Assembly: GCF_014203665.1 (NCBI RefSeq)
Contig: NZ_JACHJN010000001.1
Location: 310,001 to 374,000, forward strand
Source of the DNA: Saccharothrix tamanrassetensis
GTDB lineage: Bacteria; Actinomycetota; Actinomycetes; Mycobacteriales; Pseudonocardiaceae
DNA length: 64,000 bases
Direction: 5' to 3'
Below the pieces are notes generated by a model that saw only the letters and a program-made list of their open reading frames with translations, was not told the origin of the DNA and did not search any database. Both the position numbers and the translations under genes were made by a program. This document shows, piece after piece, positions 17,117-25,195 of the stretch. The first letter of the stretch is position 1; each line of letters opens with the position of its first letter.

Positions 17117-17399
17117 CCAGCGATTGACAGGTAACGGACGCCCGCGAATGGCCGTACCGGTCCCCACCTGGGGAAATCCGACCTCGATCGTCCACAGTGG
17201 AGTACCCGCGTGACCGGAACCGGCCACCGCCGCGACCGACTCCGCGCGGGCTCTGCCGGCCGGGTGTGGTGGGCGGGTGCGGTCGCGCGCGACCGTCCTG
17301 GCGCGCGGTTTCGCAGCGCCGGGTGAAGGTAGCTGCCGTTGTCGATCATCCCGCCCGCGCGGCGGAAACCACGTCGCCGGCGGTCGCTTCACGCGGGCG

Positions 17400-17520
17400 G
17401 TGGCTGCACGGGGGCGGAACTGTACGGGGGCGGAACTGTACGGGGCGGAGCTGAACCGGGGGCCGGCCGATCTTCGGGGGCGGAGCTGCACGCGGGCCGG
17501 TCGCTCTACGGGGCCGAGGA
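17400..17520 (+). pseudogene. Remnant of a pentapeptide-repeat gene, frameshifted
   Basis: The 610-base gap between 17028 and 17637 has no intact gene. Within it the plus strand repeats GGGGCGGAACTGTAC-like units that would encode GAELY, the A(D/N)LxG pentapeptide pattern, followed by AELN, ADLRG, AELHAG and SLYGAE when frames are joined. Two units are 16 bases long because of an extra G, so the frame is broken, and a TGA follows. This looks like decayed coding DNA of a beta-helical pentapeptide-repeat protein. Alternatively it is a chance low-complexity repeat. Confidence 0.4.
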
Positions 17521-17583
17521 GCGAGGTCCTCCAGGCGTCACCGGAGCGTCAGGCGGCGCATCAGTCGGCGCATCGAACGCGAC

Positions 17584-17627
17584 GACAGGATCGGTGCGAA
17601 CGAGGTTCCGTTCGCACCGATCCTGTC
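17584..17627. terminator. 19-bp perfect stem terminator of the snapalysin-like gene
   Basis: 17584-17602 and 17609-17627 are exact reverse complements around the 6-base loop AGGTTC. The hairpin begins 10 bases after the stop codon of the minus-strand protease gene. It is the longest perfect hairpin that I noticed in the window. Confidence 0.75.
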
Positions 17628-17637
17628 CCGCCGGGGG

Positions 17638-18225
17638 CTACGAGTAGACCAGCGCCGGGACGTCGAAGATCCCGCGCTCGTCCACGTGGCCGCCTTCGGG
17701 GGCGACGCGCGAGCCGCCCCAGAACCGCTGGACGGCGGCGAGTTCCTGGGTGTTGGGCCGGGAGTTCTCACACCGCCCGCCGGCCATCACCTTGTCGCAG
17801 TTGCCGATGTCCTGCGGGTGGCGCAGGCCGAGGATGTGGCCGAACTCGTGCACGATCACGCGCAGGGTGCCCGCACCGGACTGCTTGATCTGGTTGCGGT
17901 AGAAGTTGATCGTGCCCCGCGTGCACCCGACGCAGCTGGCCGTGCCCGGCGCGGACCCGCTCTGGCTGGTGATCACCGTGATGCCGGCGGTGCCCTTCTC
18001 CAGCCGGACGCTCGTGACACCGGAGTTCCAGATCTGGGCGGCCTCGTCGACCAGGGGCGCGAGCTCGGCCGACCGGCTCGAGTCGTAGTAGATCGTGCGA
18101 ACCGCCGAGTCCTGCTGCGACACGGCGGTGGCGGTCGGCATGCCGACCAGGACGAACGCGGCGACGCTGCCGGCGATCGCCATGACGATTTTCGCTCGGA
18201 ACAAAGGAGCAACTCCTTTTCTCAT
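17638..18225 (-). CDS. Secreted snapalysin-like zinc metalloprotease (M7 family-like)
   Basis: 195 residues. A Sec signal peptide (KIVMAIAGSVAAFVLVG, cleavage near PTATA) precedes a short metzincin-like domain with HEFGHILGLRH. The paired cysteines around CVGC and CDKVMAGGRC resemble Streptomyces snapalysin. Snapalysins use Asp as third zinc ligand; here the HExxHxxGxxH form is present with HPQD following. It is probably an extracellular endopeptidase. The ATG at 18225 lacks a clear ribosome site. A TTG at 18204 has AAAGGAG eight bases upstream and would give a more usual signal peptide, so it may be the real start. Confidence 0.8.
   Translation of the reverse strand: MRKGVAPLFRAKIVMAIAGSVAAFVLVGMPTATAVSQQDSAVRTIYYDSSRSAELAPLVDEAAQIWNSGVTSVRLEKGTAGITVITSQSGSAPGTASCVGCTRGTINFYRNQIKQSGAGTLRVIVHEFGHILGLRHPQDIGNCDKVMAGGRCENSRPNTQELAAVQRFWGGSRVAPEGGHVDERGIFDVPALVYS
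18203..18219. promoter_or_regulatory. Palindrome covering the Shine-Dalgarno of the protease gene
   Basis: AAAGGAG (18203-18209) and CTCCTTT (18213-18219) are perfect complements around CAA. On the minus strand the AAAGGAG arm that could serve the TTG start at 18204 is part of this stem, so the hairpin could hide the ribosome site or be an operator. Confidence 0.35.
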
Positions 18226-18477
18226 GCGTGCTGTCCGAACGCCGGCACGCCGTCGCGCCGATCCCGGCAACGGCTCCGACTGATCCGAACGTAACCGCAC
18301 CGACCGACCTCGGCCAGATAACACCTGCGCATAACGCTCCCCCGACCAACGGACCCGGCGGCCCGGCTTCCCCACGCAGGCGCGGGATTCAGCCCGGAGC
18401 CGGGTTTCGCCTCCCGGGGATCACCCACTTGGGGTGGCGTCACACCGGGGAGTCACCGGGTCCGGGTGACCGGTCGC

Positions 18478-18561
18478 TCAGCCGAAGATCACGTACATCT
18501 CGAACGTGCCGGGGCGCCTGGCCGTCGCCTTGTACTGGAAGGTGAACGCGCCACCGGCAGG
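18478..18561 (-). pseudogene. C-terminal remnant of a lost gene
   Basis: About 25 codons (GGAFTFQYKATARRPGTFE then MYVIFG and TGA) show the strong G/C third-position bias of real genes, but the frame upstream loses that bias and has no credible start. It looks like the 3' end of a gene whose body was deleted. Apart from this, I see no gene or clear signal in 18226-18801. Confidence 0.3.
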
Positions 18562-18801
18562 CCGGGTGGCGGCGGCGGGACGTGGTGACCGAAGGTCTAG
18601 ACCATTGTCGCGGCACGGCGGGTGGTCGTGGTACCTCCGATCGTCGGATGTCGGTGACTGCCGAATAGCCGCAGCGCCGGTTCCGGGAGACGGCACGGAC
18701 CTCGCCAAGCCTGCCGGAACCCTTGAACAGCACCGCCTCGGCGGCTACCGCCGCCAACCGGCGGATGCGGTCACCACGTGCTGCGCAACGTGCCCGGCGG
18801 G

Positions 18802-19191
18802 TTACGCCGGGTTGCGCGGGGTGTGGGTCAGGGCTTCTTCGACCGAGCCGGCAACGGTCAGGATCTGGGTCAGGGCCGTGGTCCAGAGCAGGCGGGTCAG
18901 GTGGTGGTCGGGATTGACCACCACGACCAGTTCCAGACCTTCGTCCCGCGTCTGGTGGTGCGCCCTGATCAGGGAGGACAGCCCCACCGAGGCCAGCATG
19001 CCCACCTCCTGCAGGTCGACCACCAGCAGCAGGGCCTCGGCGCCCTTCGCCTGCTTGATGCCGTCGTCCAAGCCTTCGTCAAGCTTCGCAACGGTGCTCT
19101 GGTCGATGTCTCCACCGACGCGCACGAGCACTGCCTGGCCTTCGGCCAGGGTTTCGACCCGTGTCCACGGGCCCGCTTCCTCGGATGTCAC
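18802..19191 (-). CDS. STAS-domain anti-sigma factor antagonist-like protein
   Basis: 129 residues from a GTG at 19191. One STAS domain: VLVRVGGDIDQSTVAKLDEGL, LLLVVDLQEVGMLASVGLSSLIRAH. The Ser in the ASVGLSSL loop corresponds to the site phosphorylated in SpoIIAA/RsbV proteins, which release sigma factors by binding anti-sigma kinases. No partner kinase or sigma factor is adjacent; the SpoIIE-type phosphatase at 50934 is far away. Divergent from the sugar ABC genes. Confidence 0.75.
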   Translation of the reverse strand: MTSEEAGPWTRVETLAEGQAVLVRVGGDIDQSTVAKLDEGLDDGIKQAKGAEALLLVVDLQEVGMLASVGLSSLIRAHHQTRDEGLELVVVVNPDHHLTRLLWTTALTQILTVAGSVEEALTHTPRNPA

Positions 19192-19597
19192 GAAGCTACC
19201 TAATCACGCCGTGCGGCCGTTGGCAGATCCGTTCAGCCGCCCGATCGGGCACTCGTGCGGTCCTGTCACGCGTAGTCGTGGGCCGGGTGCGGTCGGTACA
19301 GGTGCGGGCCGGACCGTCCAAGAGGCAGTTTGCCGAGGTCAGAGCACTTGCGAGGGGGTAAACGGGGCGGTGTCCGGTGTTGTTCGGACGGCGGGCTCGA
19401 CCGGAGCCGTCGAGCGACGTCGGACCACGCGTCCCGACTGGTCGGGTGGTGGGCGACCACCATCGGCTGATCAAACCGCTGGGCGGTGGAGAGCCTGTCC
19501 CCGTTCCACCGCCACTACGCCGTCCGGGCGACCTGAGTGTGCGGAGGGCTCGGCGCGGGAACTGCATCCGTGTTGCCCGGCACGTGGGGAGGCGGTC
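19192..19597. other. Intergenic region between divergent STAS and sugar-transport genes
   Basis: 406 bases without a supported gene. It must hold the promoters of both divergent units, but I see no convincing -35/-10 pair, hairpin or repeat. Confidence 0.4.
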
Positions 19598-20926
19598 GTG
19601 CGCAGACTACTGGTCACCGCGGTGGTACCCCTGCTGGTGGTCTGCGGGTGCGGCGGGCTGGGGTCGAGCGGTGCCGACGCCCCGAACACGTTGGTGACGA
19701 TGGGTTTCGGCCTGCCCGACGAGCACGCGACGGCACGGGTGGCGGTGTTCCGCGACGCCAACCCAGGGGTCGACGTGCGGGTCAACGAGGGAGCTTTCGA
19801 CGAACAGCAGTTCCTCTCCGCGGTCGCGGCGGGCGATCCGCCCGACCTCATCTACGCCGAACGGCGCAAGCTCGGCAGCTACGCGGCCAGAGGAGCGGTG
19901 CAGGGCCTGGGCGACTGCGTCCGTGAGCACGGTGTGGACCTCGGCCAGTTCCGGGACGCGGCGCTGCGCCAGGTGACCTACCAGGACGAGGCGCACGGGC
20001 TGCCGGACTTCTCCGTCGTCCGACTGCTGATCATCAACAACCCGGTGGTGCGCGCCGCCGGCCTCGATCCCGCCGCGCTGTCCACAACGGACTGGTCCGC
20101 CGTGTCCAGCCTCACCGATCGGTTGGCGGTCCTGGCGGACGGGAGACCCGAGCGCATCGGCTTCGACCCCAAGGTGCCCGATTACCTGCCCATGTGGGCC
20201 AAGGCGAACGGCGCGGAACTGGTGACCGGCGACGGGTTCGACGTCCGGCTCGACGACCCGCGCGTGGTGGAAGCGGTCCGCTTCACCGCGGACCTCGTCC
20301 GGCGGCAGGGTGGCTGGGCCTCGTTCAAGGCCTTCCGGGACACCTTCGACCAGTTCGGGGCGAACAACGCCTACGCCACCGGGCAGCTCGCCGCGATGCC
20401 GATGGACTCGTGGTACATCAACACCCTCGCGACCAACTCCCCCGACGCCGACGTGACGATCGCCCCGTTCACCGACCGGCAGGGCGCGCCGCTGACCGAG
20501 GCCGGCGGTCAGGCGTGGGCCATCCCCAAGGGCGCCAGGCACCCGGAGCTGGCCTGCCGGTTCCTGGTGACCATGACCGACGCCGACACGTGGGTCGCCG
20601 CCGCGACCGCGCGCCGCGACGCGCTGGCACGGACCGGGAAGCCCTACGGCGGCACGTTCACCGCCAACCGGGTGGCCGACGAACGGATCTTCCGCGAGGT
20701 GTTCGACCCGAGGGGGAACCGCATCCTCGAACGTGGCGTGCCCCAGGTGTTGTCGTTGCAGGACAAGACCTTCGCGGTGGCACCGAGTCCGGCGGCGAGC
20801 GAACTCGTGCGCGCCTGGGAGGGCGGCGTGAACCGCGTGCTCACCGGGCGGCAGAGCCCCGACGAGGCGATGGCGCAGGCCCAGCGGGAAGCCGAACAGG
20901 CGCTCAAGCGCGTGGGCGGGAGGTAG
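19598..20926 (+). CDS. ABC sugar transporter substrate-binding lipoprotein
   Basis: 442 residues from a GTG at 19598, preceded by GGGGAGG. Lipoprotein signal peptide with cysteine in LLVVCGCGG. The body has the solute-binding type 1 (maltose/glycerol-3-phosphate-like) pattern: FRDANPGVDVRVNEG, DPPDLIYAERRKLGSYAARG, and QAWAIPKGARHPELACRFL. It would capture an oligosaccharide outside the membrane and deliver it to the two permeases encoded directly downstream. No ATPase gene is present; actinomycetes often use a shared MsiK-type ATPase for such importers. Confidence 0.85.
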   Translation: MRRLLVTAVVPLLVVCGCGGLGSSGADAPNTLVTMGFGLPDEHATARVAVFRDANPGVDVRVNEGAFDEQQFLSAVAAGDPPDLIYAERRKLGSYAARGAVQGLGDCVREHGVDLGQFRDAALRQVTYQDEAHGLPDFSVVRLLIINNPVVRAAGLDPAALSTTDWSAVSSLTDRLAVLADGRPERIGFDPKVPDYLPMWAKANGAELVTGDGFDVRLDDPRVVEAVRFTADLVRRQGGWASFKAFRDTFDQFGANNAYATGQLAAMPMDSWYINTLATNSPDADVTIAPFTDRQGAPLTEAGGQAWAIPKGARHPELACRFLVTMTDADTWVAAATARRDALARTGKPYGGTFTANRVADERIFREVFDPRGNRILERGVPQVLSLQDKTFAVAPSPAASELVRAWEGGVNRVLTGRQSPDEAMAQAQREAEQALKRVGGR

Positions 20927-20930
20927 TGCC

Positions 20931-21836
20931 GTGACGACGGTGAGCCGACGCGAGTCGCGGGCCGGGCTGCTGTTCCTGCTGCCGTGGGTGATCGGCTTCC
21001 TGGCGTTCACGGCGGGCCCCATGCTGTTCAGCCTCTGGCTGTCGCTGACCCACTACGACATGCTCAAGCCGCCCGACTTCATCGGGTTGGAGAACTACCG
21101 CGAGGCGTTGGTCGACGACCGGGTCGCGACGGCGCTGTGGAACACGCTGGTCTTCACCGCCCTGCACGTGCCCGCCCAGATCGTGCTGGCACTCGGCCTG
21201 GCGGCGCTCCTGCGCCGGGCGGGGCGGTCGGCGGGCTTCTTCCGCACCGTGCTGTACCTGCCGGTGATGACCCCGCCGGTGGCGCTGGCCGCGATGTTCC
21301 TGCTGCTGCTCAACGGGCAGAACGGCGCGATCAACGAGTTCCTCGGCTGGTTCGGCTTCACCGGGCCGAACTGGACGACGGACCCGGCGTGGATCAAGCC
21401 CGGTCTGGTGTTGATGAGCCTGTGGACGGTCGGCAGCACCGCCGTGCTGTACCTGGCGGCGCTCACCCGCGTGCCGGTCGAGCGGTACGAGGCGGCTCGA
21501 TTGGACGGCGCGAGCCCTTGGCGGCAGTTCTGGCACGTGACGCTGCCCGGCATCAGCGGCACGGTGTACTTCACGGTCGTGGTCAACACGATCGCGTCGC
21601 TCCAGGTCTTCACCGAGGCGTACACGATGTTCTTCGGCGCCCGCGCGAAGCAGTCCAGCGACGGCGACGCGGCGCTGTTCTACGTGATCCACCTCTTCCG
21701 GGAGGCGTTCGAGTCGCTGCGGATGGGCTACGCGTCGGCGTTGGCGTGGGGCTTGTTCGTGGTGATCGCGGTCATCACGGCGGTGCAGGTGCGGTTGTCC
21801 CGCCGTTACGTCCACTACGAAGGCGAGCGGTCGTGA
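20931..21836 (+). CDS. ABC sugar transporter permease, MalF/UgpA-like
   Basis: 301 residues from a GTG, four bases after the binding-protein gene. Six hydrophobic segments and the EAA loop YEAARLDGASPWRQFWHVTLP-type motif near the C-terminal half that contacts the ATPase. It forms the membrane channel with the next gene product. Confidence 0.85.
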   Translation: MTTVSRRESRAGLLFLLPWVIGFLAFTAGPMLFSLWLSLTHYDMLKPPDFIGLENYREALVDDRVATALWNTLVFTALHVPAQIVLALGLAALLRRAGRSAGFFRTVLYLPVMTPPVALAAMFLLLLNGQNGAINEFLGWFGFTGPNWTTDPAWIKPGLVLMSLWTVGSTAVLYLAALTRVPVERYEAARLDGASPWRQFWHVTLPGISGTVYFTVVVNTIASLQVFTEAYTMFFGARAKQSSDGDAALFYVIHLFREAFESLRMGYASALAWGLFVVIAVITAVQVRLSRRYVHYEGERS

Positions 21837-22651
21837 AGCGCGTGGCGACGGGGCTCGGGCTGCTCGCGGTCACCGCGGCGTTCCTCTACCCGTTCTGGTG
21901 GCTGGTCAGCGCTTCGCTCAAGGACCGGGCGCACGTGTTCGACAACTCGCTGCTGCCGAGCCCCTTCTCGCCGGCCAACTACGTCGAGGTCTGGCGGGCG
22001 GTGCCCCTGCTGACCTGGATCGCCAACAGCGTCGCGGTCGGCGTGGCCGCCGCGGCGGCGGCCACGGTCGCGAGCGCGCTGGTGGCGTTCGGTTTCGCGA
22101 TGTTCCGCTTCCCCGGCCGCAACCTGCTCTTCGGCGTGGTGCTGGCGACCATGATGCTGCCCGGCGCGGTGACCATGGTGCCGGTCTACCTGGAGTGGCA
22201 CGCGCTGGGGCTGGCCACCACGCAGATCCCGTTGTGGGCGCAGAACCTGTTCGGCGCGGCGTTCTACATCTTCCTGCTGCGCCAGTTCTTCCTCGGCCTG
22301 CCCCGCGAGGTGTTCGACGCCGCCAAGGTGGACGGGGCGAACGCCTGGCGGCTGTTCGTCAGCATGGCGCTGCCGCTGGCCCGTCCCGGTCTGATCGTGG
22401 TGTTCGTGTTCGAGCTGAAAGCGGCCTGGACGGACCTGATCAAGCCGCTCATCTACCTGCGGGAACCGGAGCTCTACACCCTGCCGCGCGGCCTGAAGAC
22501 GGTGCTCGACCGGTTCGGCGAGGGCGGTGAGGCGCAGTGGGAACTGGTGCTCGCGGCGAGCACGGTCGCCACCGTGCCGATGATCCTGCTGTTCCTGGTG
22601 GCACAGCGGTACTTCGTGCGCGGCACGGTCACCCAGCACGTCGAGCAGTGA
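21833..22651 (+). CDS. ABC sugar transporter permease, MalG/UgpE-like
   Basis: 272 residues; GTG overlaps the previous stop (GTGA). Starts with a transmembrane helix ending FWWLVSASLKD, typical of MalG-type subunits, and has the EAA motif VFDAAKVDGANAWRLFVSMALPLARP. Pairs with the upstream permease. A hairpin terminator follows. Confidence 0.85.
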   Translation: MKRVATGLGLLAVTAAFLYPFWWLVSASLKDRAHVFDNSLLPSPFSPANYVEVWRAVPLLTWIANSVAVGVAAAAAATVASALVAFGFAMFRFPGRNLLFGVVLATMMLPGAVTMVPVYLEWHALGLATTQIPLWAQNLFGAAFYIFLLRQFFLGLPREVFDAAKVDGANAWRLFVSMALPLARPGLIVVFVFELKAAWTDLIKPLIYLREPELYTLPRGLKTVLDRFGEGGEAQWELVLAASTVATVPMILLFLVAQRYFVRGTVTQHVEQ

Positions 22652-22665
22652 CACCCGGCGGCCGA

Positions 22666-22683
22666 CTCGGCCCACCGGCCGAG
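22666..22683 (+). terminator. Hairpin terminator of the sugar ABC operon
   Basis: CTCGGCC (22666-22672) and GGCCGAG (22677-22683) enclose a four-base loop, 14 bases after the last stop codon. Confidence 0.5.
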
Positions 22684-22828
22684 CCGATGGCGCCAGTGCG
22701 GAACCCCGCCCGATCGATTCGGGCTCCGACAGCCCGGCCGTCGAAGCCGTCGGCGCCCGGTGGGCCCGCTCCCGCGGGCAGGCCCGCAGGAGGACCGCCA
22801 CCGGGCGGCCGACAGGGTTCGTCCGCCG

Positions 22829-23767
22829 TCAGGCGGTGCAGTTCTTCTGGGCGTCCACCCGCACCTTCCGGCCGGTGAACTCCTCCAGGACCGCGATGTT
22901 CTCCGGGGCGTAGTTGGTCGCGGTGATCTTGTCGGCGTTGACGCTGCCCAGCTTGCCGGTGTAGGGCGCGGACTTGTCCAGCCAGTAGGCGGTGCGCAGG
23001 AACTGGGTCAGCACCAGGTCCCGCAGCTTCGGCTCGTTCTTGATCTTCGCCCAGTAGGTGGGGTGCCGGTCCTTGGCGACGCGCAGGTAGAGCAGCAGGT
23101 ACCGCAGGTTGGTGGCGGCGATGTCACGGGCGTTGCTGGCCCCGACGCCCTTGATGTACTCCTGCACCACGGTGGCCGCGGGCAGGCCGGTCAGTCCGGC
23201 GTTCAGCTCGGCCGTGACGCCCTGGAGCTGGTAGTTGCCCTGCGTCTGGTCACGCAGGTAGATGCCGTCCATGGAGTCGCTGAACTTGTCCTTGATCAGC
23301 GGCAGGATCTCCTTGCGGGGGAAGCCGCCGTGCAGCGGGATGGTGGTGACCTGCCGGGAGGCGTCGATCCAGGCCGCGGTGTGCGTGTTCCACCTGGTGC
23401 GCGACGGGTCGAGGTCCCACATGTGGGTCTCCTCGTGGATCGCCACCATCATCGACTCGGCGAACGCCTCGAAGCTGTTCTTCTTCACGAACTGGTTCCA
23501 GTAGGGGTCCTTGGCCTGGGCGATGGCCAGCGCTTCCCCGCTGGGCCAGCGCCGCTTGTACATGGCCTGGAGGGTCTGCATCCAGTTGGCGGAGTTGAAG
23601 GACGCCTTCAGATCGCTCAGATCCGCCCGTGGCTGCCAGGGTTCCTCGTAGCAGTAGGGCTCGGCGGCGGTCGGGAGCGCGGTCGGCGCGGCGGCGGCCG
23701 CGGTTCCCGTTCCCAGGGACAGGGCGAGCAGCACGGCCACCACGCGCGCAGTGCGGGTTCGACTCAC
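22829..23767 (-). CDS. Secreted protein with HExxH motif, function unknown
   Basis: 312 residues from a GTG at 23767. A Sec signal peptide (VVAVLLALSLGTGTAAAAA) starts it. The mature part contains MVAIHEETHMWDLD, an HExxH zinc-metallopeptidase-like motif, within a mostly alpha-helical sequence; a possible third ligand is not obvious, though several Glu follow. I do not recognise the family. It is convergent with the sugar ABC operon and divergent from the siderophore cluster. It may be an extracellular peptidase. Confidence 0.6.
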   Translation of the reverse strand: MSRTRTARVVAVLLALSLGTGTAAAAAPTALPTAAEPYCYEEPWQPRADLSDLKASFNSANWMQTLQAMYKRRWPSGEALAIAQAKDPYWNQFVKKNSFEAFAESMMVAIHEETHMWDLDPSRTRWNTHTAAWIDASRQVTTIPLHGGFPRKEILPLIKDKFSDSMDGIYLRDQTQGNYQLQGVTAELNAGLTGLPAATVVQEYIKGVGASNARDIAATNLRYLLLYLRVAKDRHPTYWAKIKNEPKLRDLVLTQFLRTAYWLDKSAPYTGKLGSVNADKITATNYAPENIAVLEEFTGRKVRVDAQKNCTA

Positions 23768-23999
23768 AGGGACCTCGTTTCGGAGCGAGTGTGCCCGGGC
23801 ATGACAGGGGGCCCGGCACGGCTCTTTCGTGTCGTCATCGCGGACCGTAGCGACGGTCGTCCCCGGTACCTACTCCCACTACGCCATAACACCGGCGGCG
23901 GTCGGGCCGCTCGCCGAGGTCGGCTCACCCGAGCGGGTGGTCCGATCATGACCGAGATCACCCGGACCGGGTATCCACAACGAGGCTCGGACCGCTAGC

Positions 24000-24018
24000 T
24001 TAGGGAAGCCTAAGCAAA
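24000..24018. promoter_or_regulatory. Iron box (IdeR/DmdR-like) upstream of dhbA
   Basis: TTAGGGAAGCCTAAGCAAA at 24000-24018 resembles the 19-bp actinobacterial iron-box consensus TTAGGTTAGGCTAACCTAA, most strongly in the left and central part. It lies 25 bases upstream of the dhbA start, suitable for Fe-dependent repression. Confidence 0.65.
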
Positions 24019-24042
24019 GTCAAGTCGGTAAGGGGGGCGTCG

Positions 24043-24834
24043 GTGGCCTCGACAGCGCACTGGGATCCGGGGATCGAGGGCAAGGTCGCGCTGGTGACCG
24101 GAGCCGCCCGCGGTATCGGGGCGGCCGTGGTGGACGGACTGGTCCGCGCGGGAGCCAAGGTCGCCGCCGTCGACATCGACGCCGCCGGGTTGCGACAGGT
24201 CGCCGCGGAGTCGGACGGCCGGGTGTGGCCGTTCGCCGCCGACGTCGGGAACTCCGCGGCGGTCGTGCGGGTCGTGGACGACGTGGAGCGCGAGGTCGGC
24301 CCGATCGGCATCGGGGTGTCCGTGGCGGGCATCCTGCGGCCGGCGTCGGTGTGCGAGACCACCGACGAGGACTGGGCGGCCACGTTCGCGGTCAACACCA
24401 CCGGGGCGTTCACCGTGCTGCGGGAGGTGGCCCGCCGGATGGTGCCGCGCCGGAGCGGGGTGCTGGTGACGGTCGGCTCGAACGCGTCCGGCGTGCCGCG
24501 GGTCGGCATGGGTGCGTACGCGGCGTCGAAGGCGGCGGTGACGATGCTGACCCGCTGCCTCGGACTGGAACTGGCCGGTTCCGGCATCCGGTGCAACGTG
24601 GTCTCGCCCGGATCGACCGACACGCAGATGCAGCGCCTGCTGTGGACCGACGACGAGGGGCCCGCGCGAGTGGTCGCGGGCGATCCGGAGCAGTTCCGGG
24701 TCGGGATCCCGCTGGGCCGGCTGGCCGATCCCGCCGACATCGCCGAGGCAGTGCTGTTCCTGGCCTCGGACCGGGCACGGCACATCACCATGCAGAACCT
24801 GTTCGTGGACGGCGGTGCGACGCTCCGCGCGTGA
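24043..24834 (+). CDS. dhbA: 2,3-dihydro-2,3-dihydroxybenzoate dehydrogenase
   Basis: 263 residues from a GTG at 24043 with GGGGGG before it. Classical SDR: VTGAARGIGAAVV nucleotide motif, VSVAGI in place of NNAG, Ser in TVGSNAS and the catalytic YAASK. DhbA/EntA oxidises 2,3-dihydro-2,3-dihydroxybenzoate to 2,3-dihydroxybenzoate with NAD. The identity rests on the neighbouring dhbC, dhbE and dhbB genes. First gene of the siderophore cluster, with its own iron box. Confidence 0.88.
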   Translation: MASTAHWDPGIEGKVALVTGAARGIGAAVVDGLVRAGAKVAAVDIDAAGLRQVAAESDGRVWPFAADVGNSAAVVRVVDDVEREVGPIGIGVSVAGILRPASVCETTDEDWAATFAVNTTGAFTVLREVARRMVPRRSGVLVTVGSNASGVPRVGMGAYAASKAAVTMLTRCLGLELAGSGIRCNVVSPGSTDTQMQRLLWTDDEGPARVVAGDPEQFRVGIPLGRLADPADIAEAVLFLASDRARHITMQNLFVDGGATLRA

Positions 24835-24989
24835 TCCGCGCGCAGCGGGCGTTGGACTGTTAAGACGAACAAGCGGCCACGCGTCCGTCGCAGTGGCCAT
24901 GGCGGACGGACGGCAGCGGAGTCGTCCGCCCGGTCGGCGCGCACTTGGTGACAGTGCGGCCGACCAGACGCTTCCGCTGTGCCCGAGAA
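24835..24989. other. Spacer between dhbA and the dhbC promoter
   Basis: The gap of about 360 bases between dhbA and dhbC holds no supported gene. Its second half carries the iron box at 24990-25008 and the leader of dhbC (25009-25195). In the first half I see no clear terminator. Confidence 0.4.
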
Positions 24990-25008
24990 TAAGGTTAGGC
25001 TACCCAAA
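24990..25008 (+). promoter_or_regulatory. Iron box (IdeR/DmdR-like) upstream of dhbC
   Basis: TAAGGTTAGGCTACCCAAA matches 16 of 19 positions of the consensus TTAGGTTAGGCTAACCTAA. It is 188 bases upstream of the dhbC start and probably overlaps the promoter of the long operon dhbC to the DAHP synthase. Confidence 0.75.
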
Positions 25009-25195
25009 GTTGGAGACGGTGGCGTTCGATCCCACCGCCTGCCGCCCTGCGGTGGGCATCGGAGGCCGGTGGCCGACCTCCGCGGGACCGGCACTTCGTC
25101 GCGCGCCCGCGCGGCCGCGTCTCCACCTGCCGCAAGGACTTCGGCCATCCGCCGCCGCGACCGCTCCGACCTCCACGCCGAAAGGGAACCTCGAC

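Noticed and set aside
17197-17454. Short plus-strand frames in the 17.1-17.6 kb gap
   Set aside because: No ribosome site, family similarity or steady third-position bias. Only the pentapeptide-like remnant is worth noting.
18506-19597. N-terminal extension of the sugar-binding protein frame
   Set aside because: The frame is open far upstream, but that part is antisense to the STAS gene. The lipoprotein signal begins at GTG 19598.
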